Source: Halobellus ruber (GTDB lineage: Archaea; Halobacteriota; Halobacteria; Halobacteriales; Haloferacaceae). Taken from it: a stretch of DNA of 64,000 bases. The translations under genes and the position numbers were made by a program. The notes under the pieces are model-generated. The model ran no database searches. It was not told the DNA's origin and saw only the letters and a program-made list of their open reading frames with translations. The stretch spans positions 1 through 64,000 of the forward strand of contig NZ_JACKXD010000004.1 in the NCBI RefSeq assembly GCF_014212355.1, in the 5' to 3' direction. This document shows, one piece after another, positions 16,422 through 26,122 of this stretch (positions within the stretch are counted from its first letter, which is position 1; each line of letters opens with the position of its first letter).

Positions 16422-17888
16422 ATGCCTGTTGACATCGCTATCTCTGATGCGCTTGTTCTCACCGTCGACGAGCGCAACCGTCTGTACGAACGTGGGACGG
16501 TGCTCGTCGACGACGGTCGAATCACGGAGGTGCGCAAGTCCGAGGACGGCGATGGGGAGATCGAAGCAACGCACACGATCGATGGCGACGGAAAATTGGT
16601 GATGCCCGGATTGGTCAACGCCCACACCCACCTCGAACTGACGCCGCTAATCGGTGCGTTCAGCGATCTCGACCTGCTGGAGATGATGGGCAGTATGACG
16701 GCCATCTACGGCCGTCTTGGCGAGGGCGACTTCGACTATCTGGTCGAGGCAGGGTACGAACTTGCCGCTCTGAATTTCCTCCTCGGGGGCGTCACGACGA
16801 TCAACTCGATGGATGTCCGGCCGAGTTCGGGCGCGGAGACGTTCGGCGAAGCGGGCCTCCGCGGCTTCTTCGGCCCGACAATCACGGATCTGTTCTGGGA
16901 CGTCCCCGTCGACGAGCAGTTTGACCGCGCTCGAACGTTCATCGACGAGTACCACGATACCTACGACGGCCGGATCCGGGCGACGATCTGCCCGCACGAT
17001 GACTGGTCGTGTACGCGCGACCTCTGGGAGCGCACGGCCGATCTCGCGGCCGAGTATCCCGACCTGCTCGTCCACACCCACTTACTGGAACTCGAAGAGA
17101 GCAACACGATGGCGCGAGCAAATGGCGGCGAGGATTCGCTCGATCTGCTCGCTGACGTCGGATTGCTCGACGACCGACTGGTTGCGGCGCACTTCCGCGT
17201 CGCCGATGAGGCGGACATCGAGCGGACTGCCGAGGCAGATGCGTCTGTGGCACACTGTCCGTCGGTGTTCTGCTACTGGAACCCGGACGCCGAGATGCAG
17301 TGGACGCCCGTTCCGGAACTGCGAGAGGCGAATGTCGACGTCGGACTGGGCATCGACGACCACTATTGGCACGACTCCTACAGTATGTTCGGTGAGGCCC
17401 GGCAGGCTCGCCTCGCGGCCAACGTCAAGCGGACGACCGGCCAGTTCTCCTCGATGGAGCTGGTGCGGATGCTGACGATCGACGGTGCTCGGGCGCTGGG
17501 TATCGGCGACGAGATCGGGAGCATCGAACCGGGTAAGCGGGCGGACATCATCCTCCTCAACGTGGACAAGCCGAAGTTCACGCCGCTGACCAACGTACCT
17601 GCCCACGTCGTGAACAACGCCGCGCCGGCGGACGTGGAGACGGTTATCGTCGACGGAGACATCGTGATGCAAGGTGGGGCACCGAAGACGATGGATTCCG
17701 ACACAGTACAGCAACGCGTGGAGGAGGCAGTCGAGCGCTTTGCCGACGAGACGGGGTGGGAACTGGACATTGGAGGCGGTGAACCGCCGGGGTCGGTCGA
17801 GACGATTCGAGACCTCCCAAAGCGTGGGCCCGCCCGCCTGCTCTCTCGTCTCGCCCTCCAATCGGCACGTGACAAGTTCCCCTTCTGA
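16422..17888 (+). CDS. Amidohydrolase of the ATZ/TRZ, SAH deaminase-like family
   Basis: This 488-residue protein has the metal site AHTHLEL near residue 68, then VHTHLLE, AHF and a GIDDH motif supplying the late Asp. The domain ends with the GSIEPGKRADIILL signature of cytosine-deaminase-like amidohydrolases. Such enzymes deaminate or dechlorinate heterocycles, including S-adenosylhomocysteine, 5-methylthioadenosine and guanine. The exact substrate is unknown. Start ATG 16422 follows a GGAGG site, which decides against an upstream frame from 16308. The alpha/beta hydrolase gene follows after 6 bases, so the two likely form an operon. Confidence 0.85.
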   Translation: MPVDIAISDALVLTVDERNRLYERGTVLVDDGRITEVRKSEDGDGEIEATHTIDGDGKLVMPGLVNAHTHLELTPLIGAFSDLDLLEMMGSMTAIYGRLGEGDFDYLVEAGYELAALNFLLGGVTTINSMDVRPSSGAETFGEAGLRGFFGPTITDLFWDVPVDEQFDRARTFIDEYHDTYDGRIRATICPHDDWSCTRDLWERTADLAAEYPDLLVHTHLLELEESNTMARANGGEDSLDLLADVGLLDDRLVAAHFRVADEADIERTAEADASVAHCPSVFCYWNPDAEMQWTPVPELREANVDVGLGIDDHYWHDSYSMFGEARQARLAANVKRTTGQFSSMELVRMLTIDGARALGIGDEIGSIEPGKRADIILLNVDKPKFTPLTNVPAHVVNNAAPADVETVIVDGDIVMQGGAPKTMDSDTVQQRVEEAVERFADETGWELDIGGGEPPGSVETIRDLPKRGPARLLSRLALQSARDKFPF

Positions 17889-17894
17889 TCGACC

Positions 17895-18812
17895 ATGTCC
17901 ACGTCACCGTTCCCTCCCGGGTACGTCCGGTTCGATGATGTCCACAGCTCGATGCCGGAGCCACGCCGAGTGCAGGTCTCCAAATCAGTCGCATTAGAGA
18001 CGATACATATGGACGGGTCGGATCCAGCAATCGTGTTCGTCCACGGTGGCCTCGGCTCGCTGTGGAACCCGTATCCGCAACTGGACGCGTTCGAGGGCGA
18101 GCGAGAGCTGGTGACGTATTCGCTGGCCGGAAACGGCAACTCCACGACGCGTACCGAGCAGTCACTCACCGGGCACGTCACCGACCTCCGGAATCTGCTC
18201 GACGCACTTGATGTCGACCGACCGATCGTCCACGGCCACAGTTACGGCACCGCCATCGCGCTCGAATACGCCAAACGCCATCCGACGGCTGGCCTCGTGC
18301 TCCACGCAGGGGGTGATCACGACCTCACACCGGCGTGGGAGAAACCGCTGTTACGGCTGTTCCTCGCGCTTCGACTGTATCACCTGCCTGCGAACGACGC
18401 GCTCATCCGTCAACTGGCCTACAGCGTCGGCTTTCATGAGGAGACGGCCGAGGCCGTCGTCGAGGATTTCCTGCAATCAAATCCCTTGCCGCGCCGCCGC
18501 TCGGCGTGGACGACCGTGACCGAGGCGTTCTGGGGCTACGATGGACGCTCCGATACCGAGCGGGTCGACGTGCCCGCGCTCGTCATCCACGGCCCTGCCG
18601 ATGGGATCGTCCCGGTCGATGCGGCACGCGGGACTGCGCGTCGGCTCCCCGAGAGCGTGTTCTGCCGGATGGAGCGCACCGGTCACGTCGCGATGATCGA
18701 ACGGCCGGCTGCGTACAATCGGCTCCTCCGGGCGCTCCTCGCGGCAATCGAAGCTGAGCGTGATCTCGAATCGGCGGTTCGTGATCGGCTTGGCGAGCAT
18801 AACAGCGAATAG
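17895..18812 (+). CDS. Alpha/beta hydrolase
   Basis: This 305-residue protein has the oxyanion region VFVHGGLGS, the nucleophile elbow GHSYG (Ser), a likely acid residue in VIHGPADGIVP and the final His in RTGHVAMIE. All members of the catalytic triad are visible. The fold is that of esterases, lipases and haloalkane dehalogenases. The substrate is unknown. It is cotranscribed with the amidohydrolase upstream, which suggests successive steps in catabolism of a small amide or ester. Confidence 0.82.
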   Translation: MSTSPFPPGYVRFDDVHSSMPEPRRVQVSKSVALETIHMDGSDPAIVFVHGGLGSLWNPYPQLDAFEGERELVTYSLAGNGNSTTRTEQSLTGHVTDLRNLLDALDVDRPIVHGHSYGTAIALEYAKRHPTAGLVLHAGGDHDLTPAWEKPLLRLFLALRLYHLPANDALIRQLAYSVGFHEETAEAVVEDFLQSNPLPRRRSAWTTVTEAFWGYDGRSDTERVDVPALVIHGPADGIVPVDAARGTARRLPESVFCRMERTGHVAMIERPAAYNRLLRALLAAIEAERDLESAVRDRLGEHNSE

Positions 18813-18856
18813 CCGTCCATTCCCACTAATGTGGGCTCTCGAAGGGGCAACACGAC

Positions 18857-21040
18857 CTACGCCGTGATATCGGCCCGACGCAGGAGTTGTGCGTTGACCG
18901 CGACGATGACCGTACTCGCCGACATAAGGACGGCCCCCACTGCGGGCGAGAGCAAGATGCCGATCGGGGCGAGGATACCAGCAGCGAGCGGGAGGGCGAA
19001 GACGTTGTAGCCGGCGGCCCACACGAGATTCTCCTGCATCTTCCGGTAGCTCTTCCGGCTGAGGCGGACGAGACTCACGACATCCCGGGGGTCGTTCTCG
19101 ACGAGGACGACGTCCGCTGACTCGACAGCCACGTCGGTTCCCGACCCGATTGCGATGCCGACATCCGCACGCGTCAGCGCGGGGGCGTCGTTCACGCCGT
19201 CACCGACCATCGCAACCAGTTGCTCCTGCTCCTGTAACTCGACGATTTTCTCGTCTTTGTCCTCCGGGAGAACTTCGGCGAAGTAGGTGTCGATGCCGAG
19301 TTCCTCGGACACGGCACGAGCGACATCTTCGGAGTCGCCGGTCAACATCGCCACTTCGATCCCCATCTCGTGGAGGGCGTCGATTGCCTCGCGGCTTTCG
19401 TCGCGGATCACGTCCGCGAGTGCGACTGCACCGACAGCCTCGTCGTCACGCAGCAGGTAGACGACTCCCTGCCCCCGGGAACCGGCCTCGTCTGCGAAGG
19501 CGGTCAGACTGTCGCCGGGATCGATATCGAGATGCCGCAAGAGATTCGGCCCGCCGACGTAGACCGTCGTTCCCTGCTGGACGGCGCTGGACTCGCCAGT
19601 ACCCACTGAGATGTCGGTTTCGACAGTGGCACGGACACCCCGTCCCTCGAGGGCCTCGAACTCTCGCGTGGATGGGACGGACAAGCCACGGGCGTGTGCC
19701 TCCTCTCGAATCGCCGTGGCGATCATGTGTTCTGAATCGCCCTCCGCGGCGGCCATGAGCGTGAGCACGTCGTCCTCGTTCCAGCCGTCCGTCGTCGCGA
19801 TGTCGACGATGCCCTGTTCACCTTTTGTGAGGGTTCCCGTTTTGTCGAAGACGATGGTGTCGAGGTTGCGGGCCTCCTCCATCGCGATCCGGTCGCGGAC
19901 GAGCATCCCGTTGCGGGCGGCCAGCGAGGTGTTGATCGCGACGACCAGCGGGACTGCGAGTCCGAGCGCATGCGGGCACGCGATCACCAGCACGGTGACG
20001 ACCCGTTCGACCACAGACAGGCCGAACCCCTCGGCGAGGCCCCACGCGATCGCGGTCACCACTGCGGCGCCGAGCGCCGCGTAGAAGAGCCAGCCCGCGG
20101 CACGGTCGGCGAGTACCTGCGTTCGCGACTTGCTCTGTTGGGCTTCGTCGACTAACCGCATAATCCCCGACAGTGTCGTCTCCTCGCCGGTCGCGGTGAC
20201 GCGCACGCGGAGGCTGCCACTCTGATTGGTCGTGCCACCGATCACCTCGTCACCGGGCGTCTTCTCGACAGGTTTCGATTCGCCGGTGACCATCGCCTCG
20301 TTGACGTTCGATTCGCCCTCCTCGACGACGCCGTCGGCCGGGACGTTTGCCCCGGGTCGGACGAGTACTAGATCGCCCTCGGAGAGATCGTCGACGGAGA
20401 CTTCCTCGGTATCCCCGGATTCGTCGATCCGCTCTGCAGTGGCGGGCATCAGGTCGGCGAGTTCGTCTAGCGCCCCCGAGGCCCGGCGGACGCTCCGCAT
20501 CTCGATCCAGTGACCCAGCAGGAAAATGACGACCAGCGTGACCAGCTCCCAGAAGAACGGTTCGCCGATCTCGAAGGCGACTGCGGCGAGACTGTAGACG
20601 AAGGCGACGGTGATCGCCAGCGAGATTAGCAGCATCATTCCGGGCTCGCGGTTTCTGGCTTCGACCGCACCCATCCGGAGGAATGGGACGCCGCCGTACG
20701 CGAAGATGATCACGCCGAGCACGGGGCCGACGAACGCGCTGCCGGCGAACTGGACGGCGGTGTAGCCGAACCACTCCTGCAGCATCGAACTGTAATAGAG
20801 GACGGGCAACGCGAGCAGGAAGCAGACGACGAACCGCCGCTTGAACATCTGCTCGTGGCCGGAGTGGTCGACTATCCCGCCGTGGTCGTGCCCACCGCCC
20901 CCGTGGTGGCCTTCGTGAGACGACGCCTCCTCGTCGGATTCATCTCGATAACACTCGCAGACGCGACAACACGGGCACTCGCGGTCGGTCGGCTTCTGAT
21001 GGGGCGCGTGTTCGTCGTGGTGACCGTGATGGTCGGACAT
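18857..21040 (-). CDS. copB: Heavy-metal P1B-type ATPase, CopB type
   Basis: This 727-residue protein has a His-rich N-terminus ([20 protein letters not shown]) and a Cys cluster (CPCCRVCEC). The ion-binding motif is CPH ([11 protein letters not shown]), typical of CopB-like 1B-3 pumps that export copper or silver. The phosphorylation motif DKTGTLT, the TGE motif (VTGESKP), and the hinge (GDGVND) are intact. Eight membrane segments are expected. A Met-rich SHOCT protein is encoded 5 bases upstream in the same operon, which supports a copper role. No regulator gene is adjacent. Confidence 0.88.
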   Translation of the reverse strand: MSDHHGHHDEHAPHQKPTDRECPCCRVCECYRDESDEEASSHEGHHGGGGHDHGGIVDHSGHEQMFKRRFVVCFLLALPVLYYSSMLQEWFGYTAVQFAGSAFVGPVLGVIIFAYGGVPFLRMGAVEARNREPGMMLLISLAITVAFVYSLAAVAFEIGEPFFWELVTLVVIFLLGHWIEMRSVRRASGALDELADLMPATAERIDESGDTEEVSVDDLSEGDLVLVRPGANVPADGVVEEGESNVNEAMVTGESKPVEKTPGDEVIGGTTNQSGSLRVRVTATGEETTLSGIMRLVDEAQQSKSRTQVLADRAAGWLFYAALGAAVVTAIAWGLAEGFGLSVVERVVTVLVIACPHALGLAVPLVVAINTSLAARNGMLVRDRIAMEEARNLDTIVFDKTGTLTKGEQGIVDIATTDGWNEDDVLTLMAAAEGDSEHMIATAIREEAHARGLSVPSTREFEALEGRGVRATVETDISVGTGESSAVQQGTTVYVGGPNLLRHLDIDPGDSLTAFADEAGSRGQGVVYLLRDDEAVGAVALADVIRDESREAIDALHEMGIEVAMLTGDSEDVARAVSEELGIDTYFAEVLPEDKDEKIVELQEQEQLVAMVGDGVNDAPALTRADVGIAIGSGTDVAVESADVVLVENDPRDVVSLVRLSRKSYRKMQENLVWAAGYNVFALPLAAGILAPIGILLSPAVGAVLMSASTVIVAVNAQLLRRADITA

Positions 21041-21045
21041 ATCGG

Positions 21046-21396
21046 TCAGTCCTCCCGTTGTAGTCGCTCGCGCCGCGTTTCGAACTCCTCGTCAGAAAGT
21101 TCGCCTCGGGCGTAGGCGACCCGCAGTTCTTCGAGCGCAACATCCTCACTTCGACCGTCCGTTCGGCGAATCCCTCGGTACAGGAGGTATCCGAGTCCGA
21201 GAACGACGGCCAAGACGATCAGCCACATCAGGAGCCACATCCATCCGGCCCCGCCCCACATTCCCACGTCACCCATGTGTCCCCATCCCCACATCCCCAT
21301 AGCGGGCATCATGATGGCCATCAAGAGGAACGGCACGAGGAGAACGACAGCGACGATGATGAGGAGGACTCGGAGGAGCTGCTCATTTGAAGACAT
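21046..21396 (-). CDS. Met-rich membrane protein with SHOCT domain
   Basis: This 116-residue protein has two hydrophobic segments. One is rich in Met and Trp ([21 protein letters not shown]), as in copper-binding proteins. The C-terminal 30 residues are a SHOCT motif ([20 protein letters not shown]). It is the first gene of a two-gene unit with the CopB-type ATPase and is probably an accessory protein in copper export or sensing. Many haloarchaeal copper pumps have such a partner, as far as I recall. Confidence 0.75.
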   Translation of the reverse strand: MSSNEQLLRVLLIIVAVVLLVPFLLMAIMMPAMGMWGWGHMGDVGMWGGAGWMWLLMWLIVLAVVLGLGYLLYRGIRRTDGRSEDVALEELRVAYARGELSDEEFETRRERLQRED

Positions 21397-21794
21397 ATGC
21401 TAACTCTTCTCTCAGCGAGCATAAAATACTGCCCGGGGCTCCGGAAAACCGATAGTTCCATCTGATCAATCATCCCTGCCTCCTCAATAGTGGTCACCGA
21501 CACTGCTGCTGTTAGAAATTAGTAGTCACAACAGATCGGGCCGAGTAGTTGTAGTACTCGTCTCGACCTGTCATACGTACCTCACCAGATCCTCTGACAC
21601 CTTCGGGCCGGTATTCGCCGACGAATGCACTCTCATACCGAACGGGACGCGGCCGACCCCGAAAGGCACATCGGATAGTCCCCGAGATACTCCTGTCTGC
21701 GGGTCAGCCGTCCCGTGATAACGGTTTGGTGAATGGATAGCGCATATCACTCGCCGATCACCCGCCTCCTTTCGCACCACTACTTGCTGCCCTC
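21397..21794. other. Intergenic region with diverged repeat
   Basis: This 398-base stretch between the SHOCT gene promoter side and the FNT gene 3' end has no supported ORF. Positions 21522-21553 match 10514-10545. The remainder is unremarkable. Confidence 0.45.
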
Positions 21795-21875
21795 ATACGG
21801 ATTATTGTAGTCAATTACCGGTCATCCCGACACCGTCTCCGGCGATGACCGGTAATTCGTTACAATAATCCGTAT
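21795..21875. repeat. 80-bp hairpin element, family B
   Basis: This 81-bp element has perfect 15-base terminal inverted repeats (ATACGGATTATTGTA ... TACAATAATCCGTAT) and an inner stem (ATTACCGGTCATC ... GATGACCGGTAAT) around a 16-base loop. Its last base is also the A of the TGA stop of the minus-strand gene at 21875-22726. It may act as a terminator, a MITE or both. Confidence 0.75.
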
Positions 21876-22726
21876 CACTGCTCGATGCCACCGGTAACGT
21901 AGCCGTATTTCAGCAACGAAACGAAGATGGTGCCGCCGATAACGTTCCCGCCCGTCGCGATCAGTAGAAAACGAGCGTACTCAGAGAGCGTGATAGAGGG
22001 CGACACCAGTAAGCCGGCGACGACTTCGACGTTACCGGCGATCGAGTGAGGTAGGTGTCCAAAGCCAATGATAGTCGTAATGGCGACGACCAGTATGATT
22101 CGGGCAGTCGAGCCTTTCACCGACGTGACCATCCACGAGAGCAATCCCATCAGCCACCCGGCCAAGACCGCAGCAAAGAGTGTCGATGGGGCAGAGTGCG
22201 AGAGGAGCGACTCGGCCAGACGAACGACCGCTGTCGGAGCCACTAGTCCGTATTCCGTGCCGAATGAGACCATTCCGGCAGCGAAAACGGCTCCGCCGAG
22301 GAGGTTGGTACAGTAGACCACGCCCCACAGTCGAGCGAGGTCGGAGACCGCCGCATCTCCGTTCAACACCGGCAGGACGGCGAGGGTAGTGTGTTCGGTG
22401 AACAGTTCCGCGCCACTGAGAACGACGAATACGAACCCGAGGGAATAGACGAGTCCAGTAGCTACCCGCAAGGACGGCTCGCTCCAGACTCCGGCGGCAG
22501 CAGTTATGAGTGCTGTCGCGAACAGGGGGCCAAACCCGATATCGAGCCCGGCCGAGAGACCGGAGAGGGTAAGTCCCCGCGCCGGCCGTGAAAGCTCTTC
22601 TTGACCGATCTCCAGCTGAGCCCGCAACGCGTTTTCCTGCGATACGGGGGTATGTTCGGATTCGTCACCCCTCTCGGCTACTGATTCATCGTCGGCGGTT
22701 CCCGCTTCACTGAGCTGTTGATTCAC
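21875..22726 (-). CDS. Formate/nitrite transporter (FNT) family channel
   Basis: This 283-residue membrane protein has about six hydrophobic segments and a 60-residue polar, acidic N-terminus. The region SGAELFTEHTTLAVLPVLNG matches the FNT signature around the constriction of the pore. FNT proteins conduct formate, nitrite, hydrosulfide or acetate. Nothing nearby fixes the anion. The stop codon TGA shares its last base with a family B hairpin element, so the insertion sits exactly at the gene end. Confidence 0.85.
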   Translation of the reverse strand: MNQQLSEAGTADDESVAERGDESEHTPVSQENALRAQLEIGQEELSRPARGLTLSGLSAGLDIGFGPLFATALITAAAGVWSEPSLRVATGLVYSLGFVFVVLSGAELFTEHTTLAVLPVLNGDAAVSDLARLWGVVYCTNLLGGAVFAAGMVSFGTEYGLVAPTAVVRLAESLLSHSAPSTLFAAVLAGWLMGLLSWMVTSVKGSTARIILVVAITTIIGFGHLPHSIAGNVEVVAGLLVSPSITLSEYARFLLIATGGNVIGGTIFVSLLKYGYVTGGIEQ

Positions 22727-22835
22727 GGCTCAAACAGTCCACGAATGGACACGGGTGCTAGTTCACGACGACGGGTAAACTCCGCGCTACCGTTTCCCGT
22801 ATACGACTGCTCGCACAGTTCCTCTCGTTTAGGTC

Positions 22836-22914
22836 ATACTGTCGGCTATAGTCCCGTGACGGGTTTCGACACCCCGGGTGTCGAAAATCTTCACGTAGTT
22901 ACAGCCAACAGTAT
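22836..22914. repeat. 80-bp hairpin element, family A, copy 1
   Basis: This 79-bp element has terminal repeats ATACTGTCGGCTATA and TACAGCCAACAGTAT and an inner perfect stem around CGACACCC/GGGTGTCG. A second copy is at 27791-27870. Its last base is the A of the TGA stop of the minus-strand permease gene. Confidence 0.78.
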
Positions 22915-25385
22915 CAGGCTTCCCGTTCCTTCTCGGCTCGTTCCATCGTCCTCGAACGGCCCGTCGCCCGTTCGCGGAACTTGTCGACGGACTGCTGGAG
23001 CCGCGATCGCACGTCCAGGTTGCGCTTGGTCATTATGACCGTGTTCGCCGCCCGCGTGGCGACCATCTCCGGGATCGTCCCGAACAGGAACCGCTGGAAC
23101 ACGCCCTCCCGCGTCGCCCCCACGACCGTGAGGTCGTGATTCGCACTCTCCTCGACGAGTGCCGCCACGATGTCGTCGCTTTCGAGCAGTTTCGTCTCGA
23201 ACGCGCCGCCGCCCTCGAAGGTCTCGCCCGCGGTCGCCAGTAACGACCGTGCCTGGTCGTACGCTCCCTCGGACGCGTCCGGGTTGATGACGTACGCGGC
23301 CGTGACTGTCGCGCCGGTGCCACGAGCGAGCGCCGCGGCGCTTTCAGCCGCCAGTTCGGCGTGTGGGCCCCCCGCCGTCGGCAGCAGGATCGAATCGAGG
23401 GTGCCGTCGGCGTCCATCCCGATCCGCTCGACGTAGACGTCACAGTCGGCCTTCGTGACGACGCGATCGACGACGGAGCCGAGGACGGCTTCGCTGTCCT
23501 TCGATCGATCGCCGCCCCAGCCCACGATGACGGCGTCGCTGTCGTGTTGTGCGACCGTGTTGATGATGGCGTTGGCGGCGTGGTGACCGATCCGGATCGT
23601 CCCGCTGACAGGGACGTCCGCGTCCTCGGCGATCGACATCGCCTGGTTGAGGACGTCCCGCTTTTCCTCGGTTCGATCGCGGCCCCGCGACAGCGGCGTC
23701 TGCTCGGGTACGGTGACCGCACTCATTACGAGGACTTCACCGTCGTTCTCGGCTGCGAGCGTCGTGGCCGTCCGCATCAACTGTGGTGCGTTCCGCGGAT
23801 TGGCGATCGGGACGACGATCTGATACCCGCTGCCGCCGGGACTCGTGTACTCGGCGACCGCTGTCGGGGTCTCCTCTTCGAGCTGCTCGACGGGCGGCGT
23901 GCGACTCTTCCAGGCGAACCAGACGCCCACACCGATCACCTCCGCCAGGATTCCGAGTGCGACCGCGTACTGCCCGATCGTATCGGTGACGATCGTCCCG
24001 ATGAGCGCAACGTTTGCGAGGACGGCAAGCGCCGGAACGATCGGGACGAGGGGCACCCGGAACCCGCGGTCGATGTCGGGGTATTTGCGCCGGTTGACCA
24101 CCAAAGCGACGTTGACCACGGAGAGGCCCGTGATCAACAGGAAGTTGGCGAACTGTGCGAGTCCCTCGATTCCGAGGTGGACGCCGAAAAGCGGCTCCGA
24201 CCCGCCGGTCTCGCCGAACAGCACCGCGAACACGAAGATGTAGAGGGAAATGAGTCCTCCGGTCAGGAGCACCGTCTTGTAGGGCGTGTTCCAGCTCGGG
24301 TGGATCTGCTCGAAGTTCCGCGGCAGATGATCACGGCGCGCCATCGCGAGCTTCACCCGCGATCCGGCCATAATCGTCGCGTTAGCCGCCGACAGCATCG
24401 AAAACAGCGCCCCGACGATGATGACGTAGAACCCGGCGTTGTAGGGAAGGCCGAGGAAGTACCGGGCGGCGTATCCCATCGACACCTCGCCGTGGGTGGC
24501 GATGTACTCGGCCGCATCGACCCCACCGAGGTCGACGTTCGCGGCCAGGAACTGGACGAAGGCATCGCTGTTGACCGCGATGACGATGACCAGCACGACC
24601 AGCGCGTAAATGACCGATACGATCCCCATACTGAGATAGATCGCCTTCGGGATCGTGTCTCCGGGGTCCTTGATCTCCTCGGCGTTGGTCGCGATCGCGG
24701 AGAACCCGAAAAAGGTGATGAACACCAGCGCACTCGTCAGCCCGATGTTGGCGACGTCACCGATGTTCTCGGCGATCGACTGTTGGACGACCGAGACGTC
24801 GAGTGCCTGGAGGCCACCGTAGAGGAAAAGCAGCAACAGGGCGACCTTCAGCCCGGTGACGACGATCTGGAACTGATTCGACTCCTCGGTACCACGCATA
24901 TTGACGAACACGAGCAAGGCGAGAATGGCGAGGCCCGGAATCCAGAACGGGAGGGCCTTGGGGATGCTCAACGGCGGGTAGATGAATCGAAAGAACCAAT
25001 CGGAGAAGGCGGCGAGGTAGAACGCAGCGCTCGCGGGGTAGCCGAGAATCATCGTCCAGCCCATAATGTAGGTGAGATTGCTGTCGAAGGTGTTGGCGGT
25101 GTACATGTACCCGCCGCCGCTCTCCTGATAGATCGATGAGAATTCGGCGTACGCCGCGGCGGTAAAGGCAGCGACGAAGGCTGCGATGACGAACGAGAGG
25201 ATTGCGACTGCGCCGACTTTCTCGACAGCGAGCCCGGACAGAACGAAGATGCCGGCCGCGATCATCGTCCCGACGCCGATGGCGAGTGCGCCGAGCAGCC
25301 CGATCTCGGGGTTGAGATCTTCGGTTACGGCTTGCTCCTCCTCACCCTCTGCCCGTGTAGAAGACGATACCGGGGTATCCGGCAT
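22914..25385 (-). CDS. APC-family amino acid permease with two C-terminal UspA domains
   Basis: This 823-residue protein has about 12 membrane segments in residues 30-490, with the APC landmarks VGTMIAAGIFVLSG and the FITFFGFSAIATNAEEI segment. Residues 530-800 hold two UspA-like domains: QIVVPIANPRNAPQLM to AVIVGWGG, then DSILLPTAGGPHA to LTVVGATREG. Fusions of cationic amino-acid transporters and universal stress domains are common in haloarchaea. The USP part may bind nucleotide and gate transport. Start MPDTPVSSST is followed by an acidic tail. The stop abuts a family A hairpin element. Confidence 0.88.
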   Translation of the reverse strand: MPDTPVSSSTRAEGEEEQAVTEDLNPEIGLLGALAIGVGTMIAAGIFVLSGLAVEKVGAVAILSFVIAAFVAAFTAAAYAEFSSIYQESGGGYMYTANTFDSNLTYIMGWTMILGYPASAAFYLAAFSDWFFRFIYPPLSIPKALPFWIPGLAILALLVFVNMRGTEESNQFQIVVTGLKVALLLLFLYGGLQALDVSVVQQSIAENIGDVANIGLTSALVFITFFGFSAIATNAEEIKDPGDTIPKAIYLSMGIVSVIYALVVLVIVIAVNSDAFVQFLAANVDLGGVDAAEYIATHGEVSMGYAARYFLGLPYNAGFYVIIVGALFSMLSAANATIMAGSRVKLAMARRDHLPRNFEQIHPSWNTPYKTVLLTGGLISLYIFVFAVLFGETGGSEPLFGVHLGIEGLAQFANFLLITGLSVVNVALVVNRRKYPDIDRGFRVPLVPIVPALAVLANVALIGTIVTDTIGQYAVALGILAEVIGVGVWFAWKSRTPPVEQLEEETPTAVAEYTSPGGSGYQIVVPIANPRNAPQLMRTATTLAAENDGEVLVMSAVTVPEQTPLSRGRDRTEEKRDVLNQAMSIAEDADVPVSGTIRIGHHAANAIINTVAQHDSDAVIVGWGGDRSKDSEAVLGSVVDRVVTKADCDVYVERIGMDADGTLDSILLPTAGGPHAELAAESAAALARGTGATVTAAYVINPDASEGAYDQARSLLATAGETFEGGGAFETKLLESDDIVAALVEESANHDLTVVGATREGVFQRFLFGTIPEMVATRAANTVIMTKRNLDVRSRLQQSVDKFRERATGRSRTMERAEKEREA

Positions 25386-25460
25386 ACTAGCGGGGCCTGT
25401 CTCTAATCACAAAACACCTACGTGTTTGCCGGTGCCGGGGATGCGCTCGACGCCTCTTCG

Positions 25461-25571
25461 ATCGTGACGGCGTTCTACCCATCCCGGTAGGAGCCATACC
25501 AATGTCACGGCTCTCACCGGTCGTCACAGGCGGGAACCTACAGTTCCACGGGAAACGGAGGGGTAGAGCAG
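25461..25571 (+). promoter_or_regulatory. Orphan CRISPR leader, second copy
   Basis: This stretch aligns with 1187-1303 over its whole length: GTGACGGCGTTCTA, CCATACCAA, CGTCACAGGCG, TACAGTTCCA and GGAAACGGAGG. It leads into one decayed repeat (ATTCATCCAAGACGTGGG, from 25572). No spacer or further repeat follows. It is probably the remains of a second array using the same leader-repeat family. Confidence 0.6.
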
Positions 25572-25600
25572 ATTCATCCAAGACGTGGGATGCTCGATCG
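25572..25600 (+). repeat. Single degenerate CRISPR repeat
   Basis: The block begins ATTCATCCAAGACGTGGG and matches the 1304 repeat over its first half; the second half has diverged. It directly follows the conserved leader. Confidence 0.45.
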
Positions 25601-25645
25601 AATGCCGTCGTGCGATCGGACGTGCATCCAGTTGCAACCGCTACT
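25593..25645 (+). repeat. Hairpin repeat shared with 48912-48964
   Basis: A CGATCG ... CGATCG hairpin is followed by GTGCATCCAGTTGCAAC. The same hairpin and tail, with two to four changes, lies before the PAP2 gene at 48912-48964. Function is unknown; it may be a short mobile or regulatory element. Confidence 0.5.
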
Positions 25646-25768
25646 ACAGCTCGGCAGCGGGGCACACCCCGACGTCGGTCCCCGCATTCGATGCCGTAGA
25701 CGAACTTCGCTGGGGCGAGTGCTGATCCGAACAAACACACAAGTATCGAGACCGTCGACCGTACGGGT

Positions 25769-26122
25769 ATGGCACCATCACTTGCCGACGAAGCGTGCGA
25801 GGCCTGTACGTCAGACGACGAACCGCTCACCGGAACGGAGTACGCCGAGTACCTGGCCGAAATCGACGGTGACGTCTGGGACGTCGTCAACGATCATCAC
25901 CTCGAAGGGGTGTATCCGTTCGAGGACTTCCGCGATGCACTCGAATTCACCTACGAGATCGGGGAACTTGCCGAAGAGGAGTGGCACCACCCGGACATCC
26001 AGCTTCAGTGGGGCGAGGTTCGAGTCGAAATGTGGACGCACAAGATCGACGGACTGCACAAGACCGACTTCGTGATGGCGGCGCGTATGGATCGGATTCA
26101 CGACGACTACGCTCCGGAGTAA
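25769..26122 (+). CDS. Pterin-4a-carbinolamine dehydratase
   Basis: This 117-residue protein has the family active-site pattern: EWHHPDIQL with the paired His, then a Trp and [15 protein letters not shown]. The enzyme dehydrates 4a-hydroxytetrahydropterin (EC 4.2.1.96) during recycling of a pterin cofactor, and in some organisms doubles as a transcription cofactor. The N-terminus contains CEAC, which is not a usual part of the family. It stands alone, and its end overlaps the open frame of the antisense pseudogene by a few bases. Confidence 0.85.
   Translation: MAPSLADEACEACTSDDEPLTGTEYAEYLAEIDGDVWDVVNDHHLEGVYPFEDFRDALEFTYEIGELAEEEWHHPDIQLQWGEVRVEMWTHKIDGLHKTDFVMAARMDRIHDDYAPE

Noticed and set aside
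22836-22914. The hairpin element as a CRISPR repeat or tRNA
   Set aside because: It is a single 79-bp palindrome with no spacer periodicity and no cloverleaf or CCA-type end.
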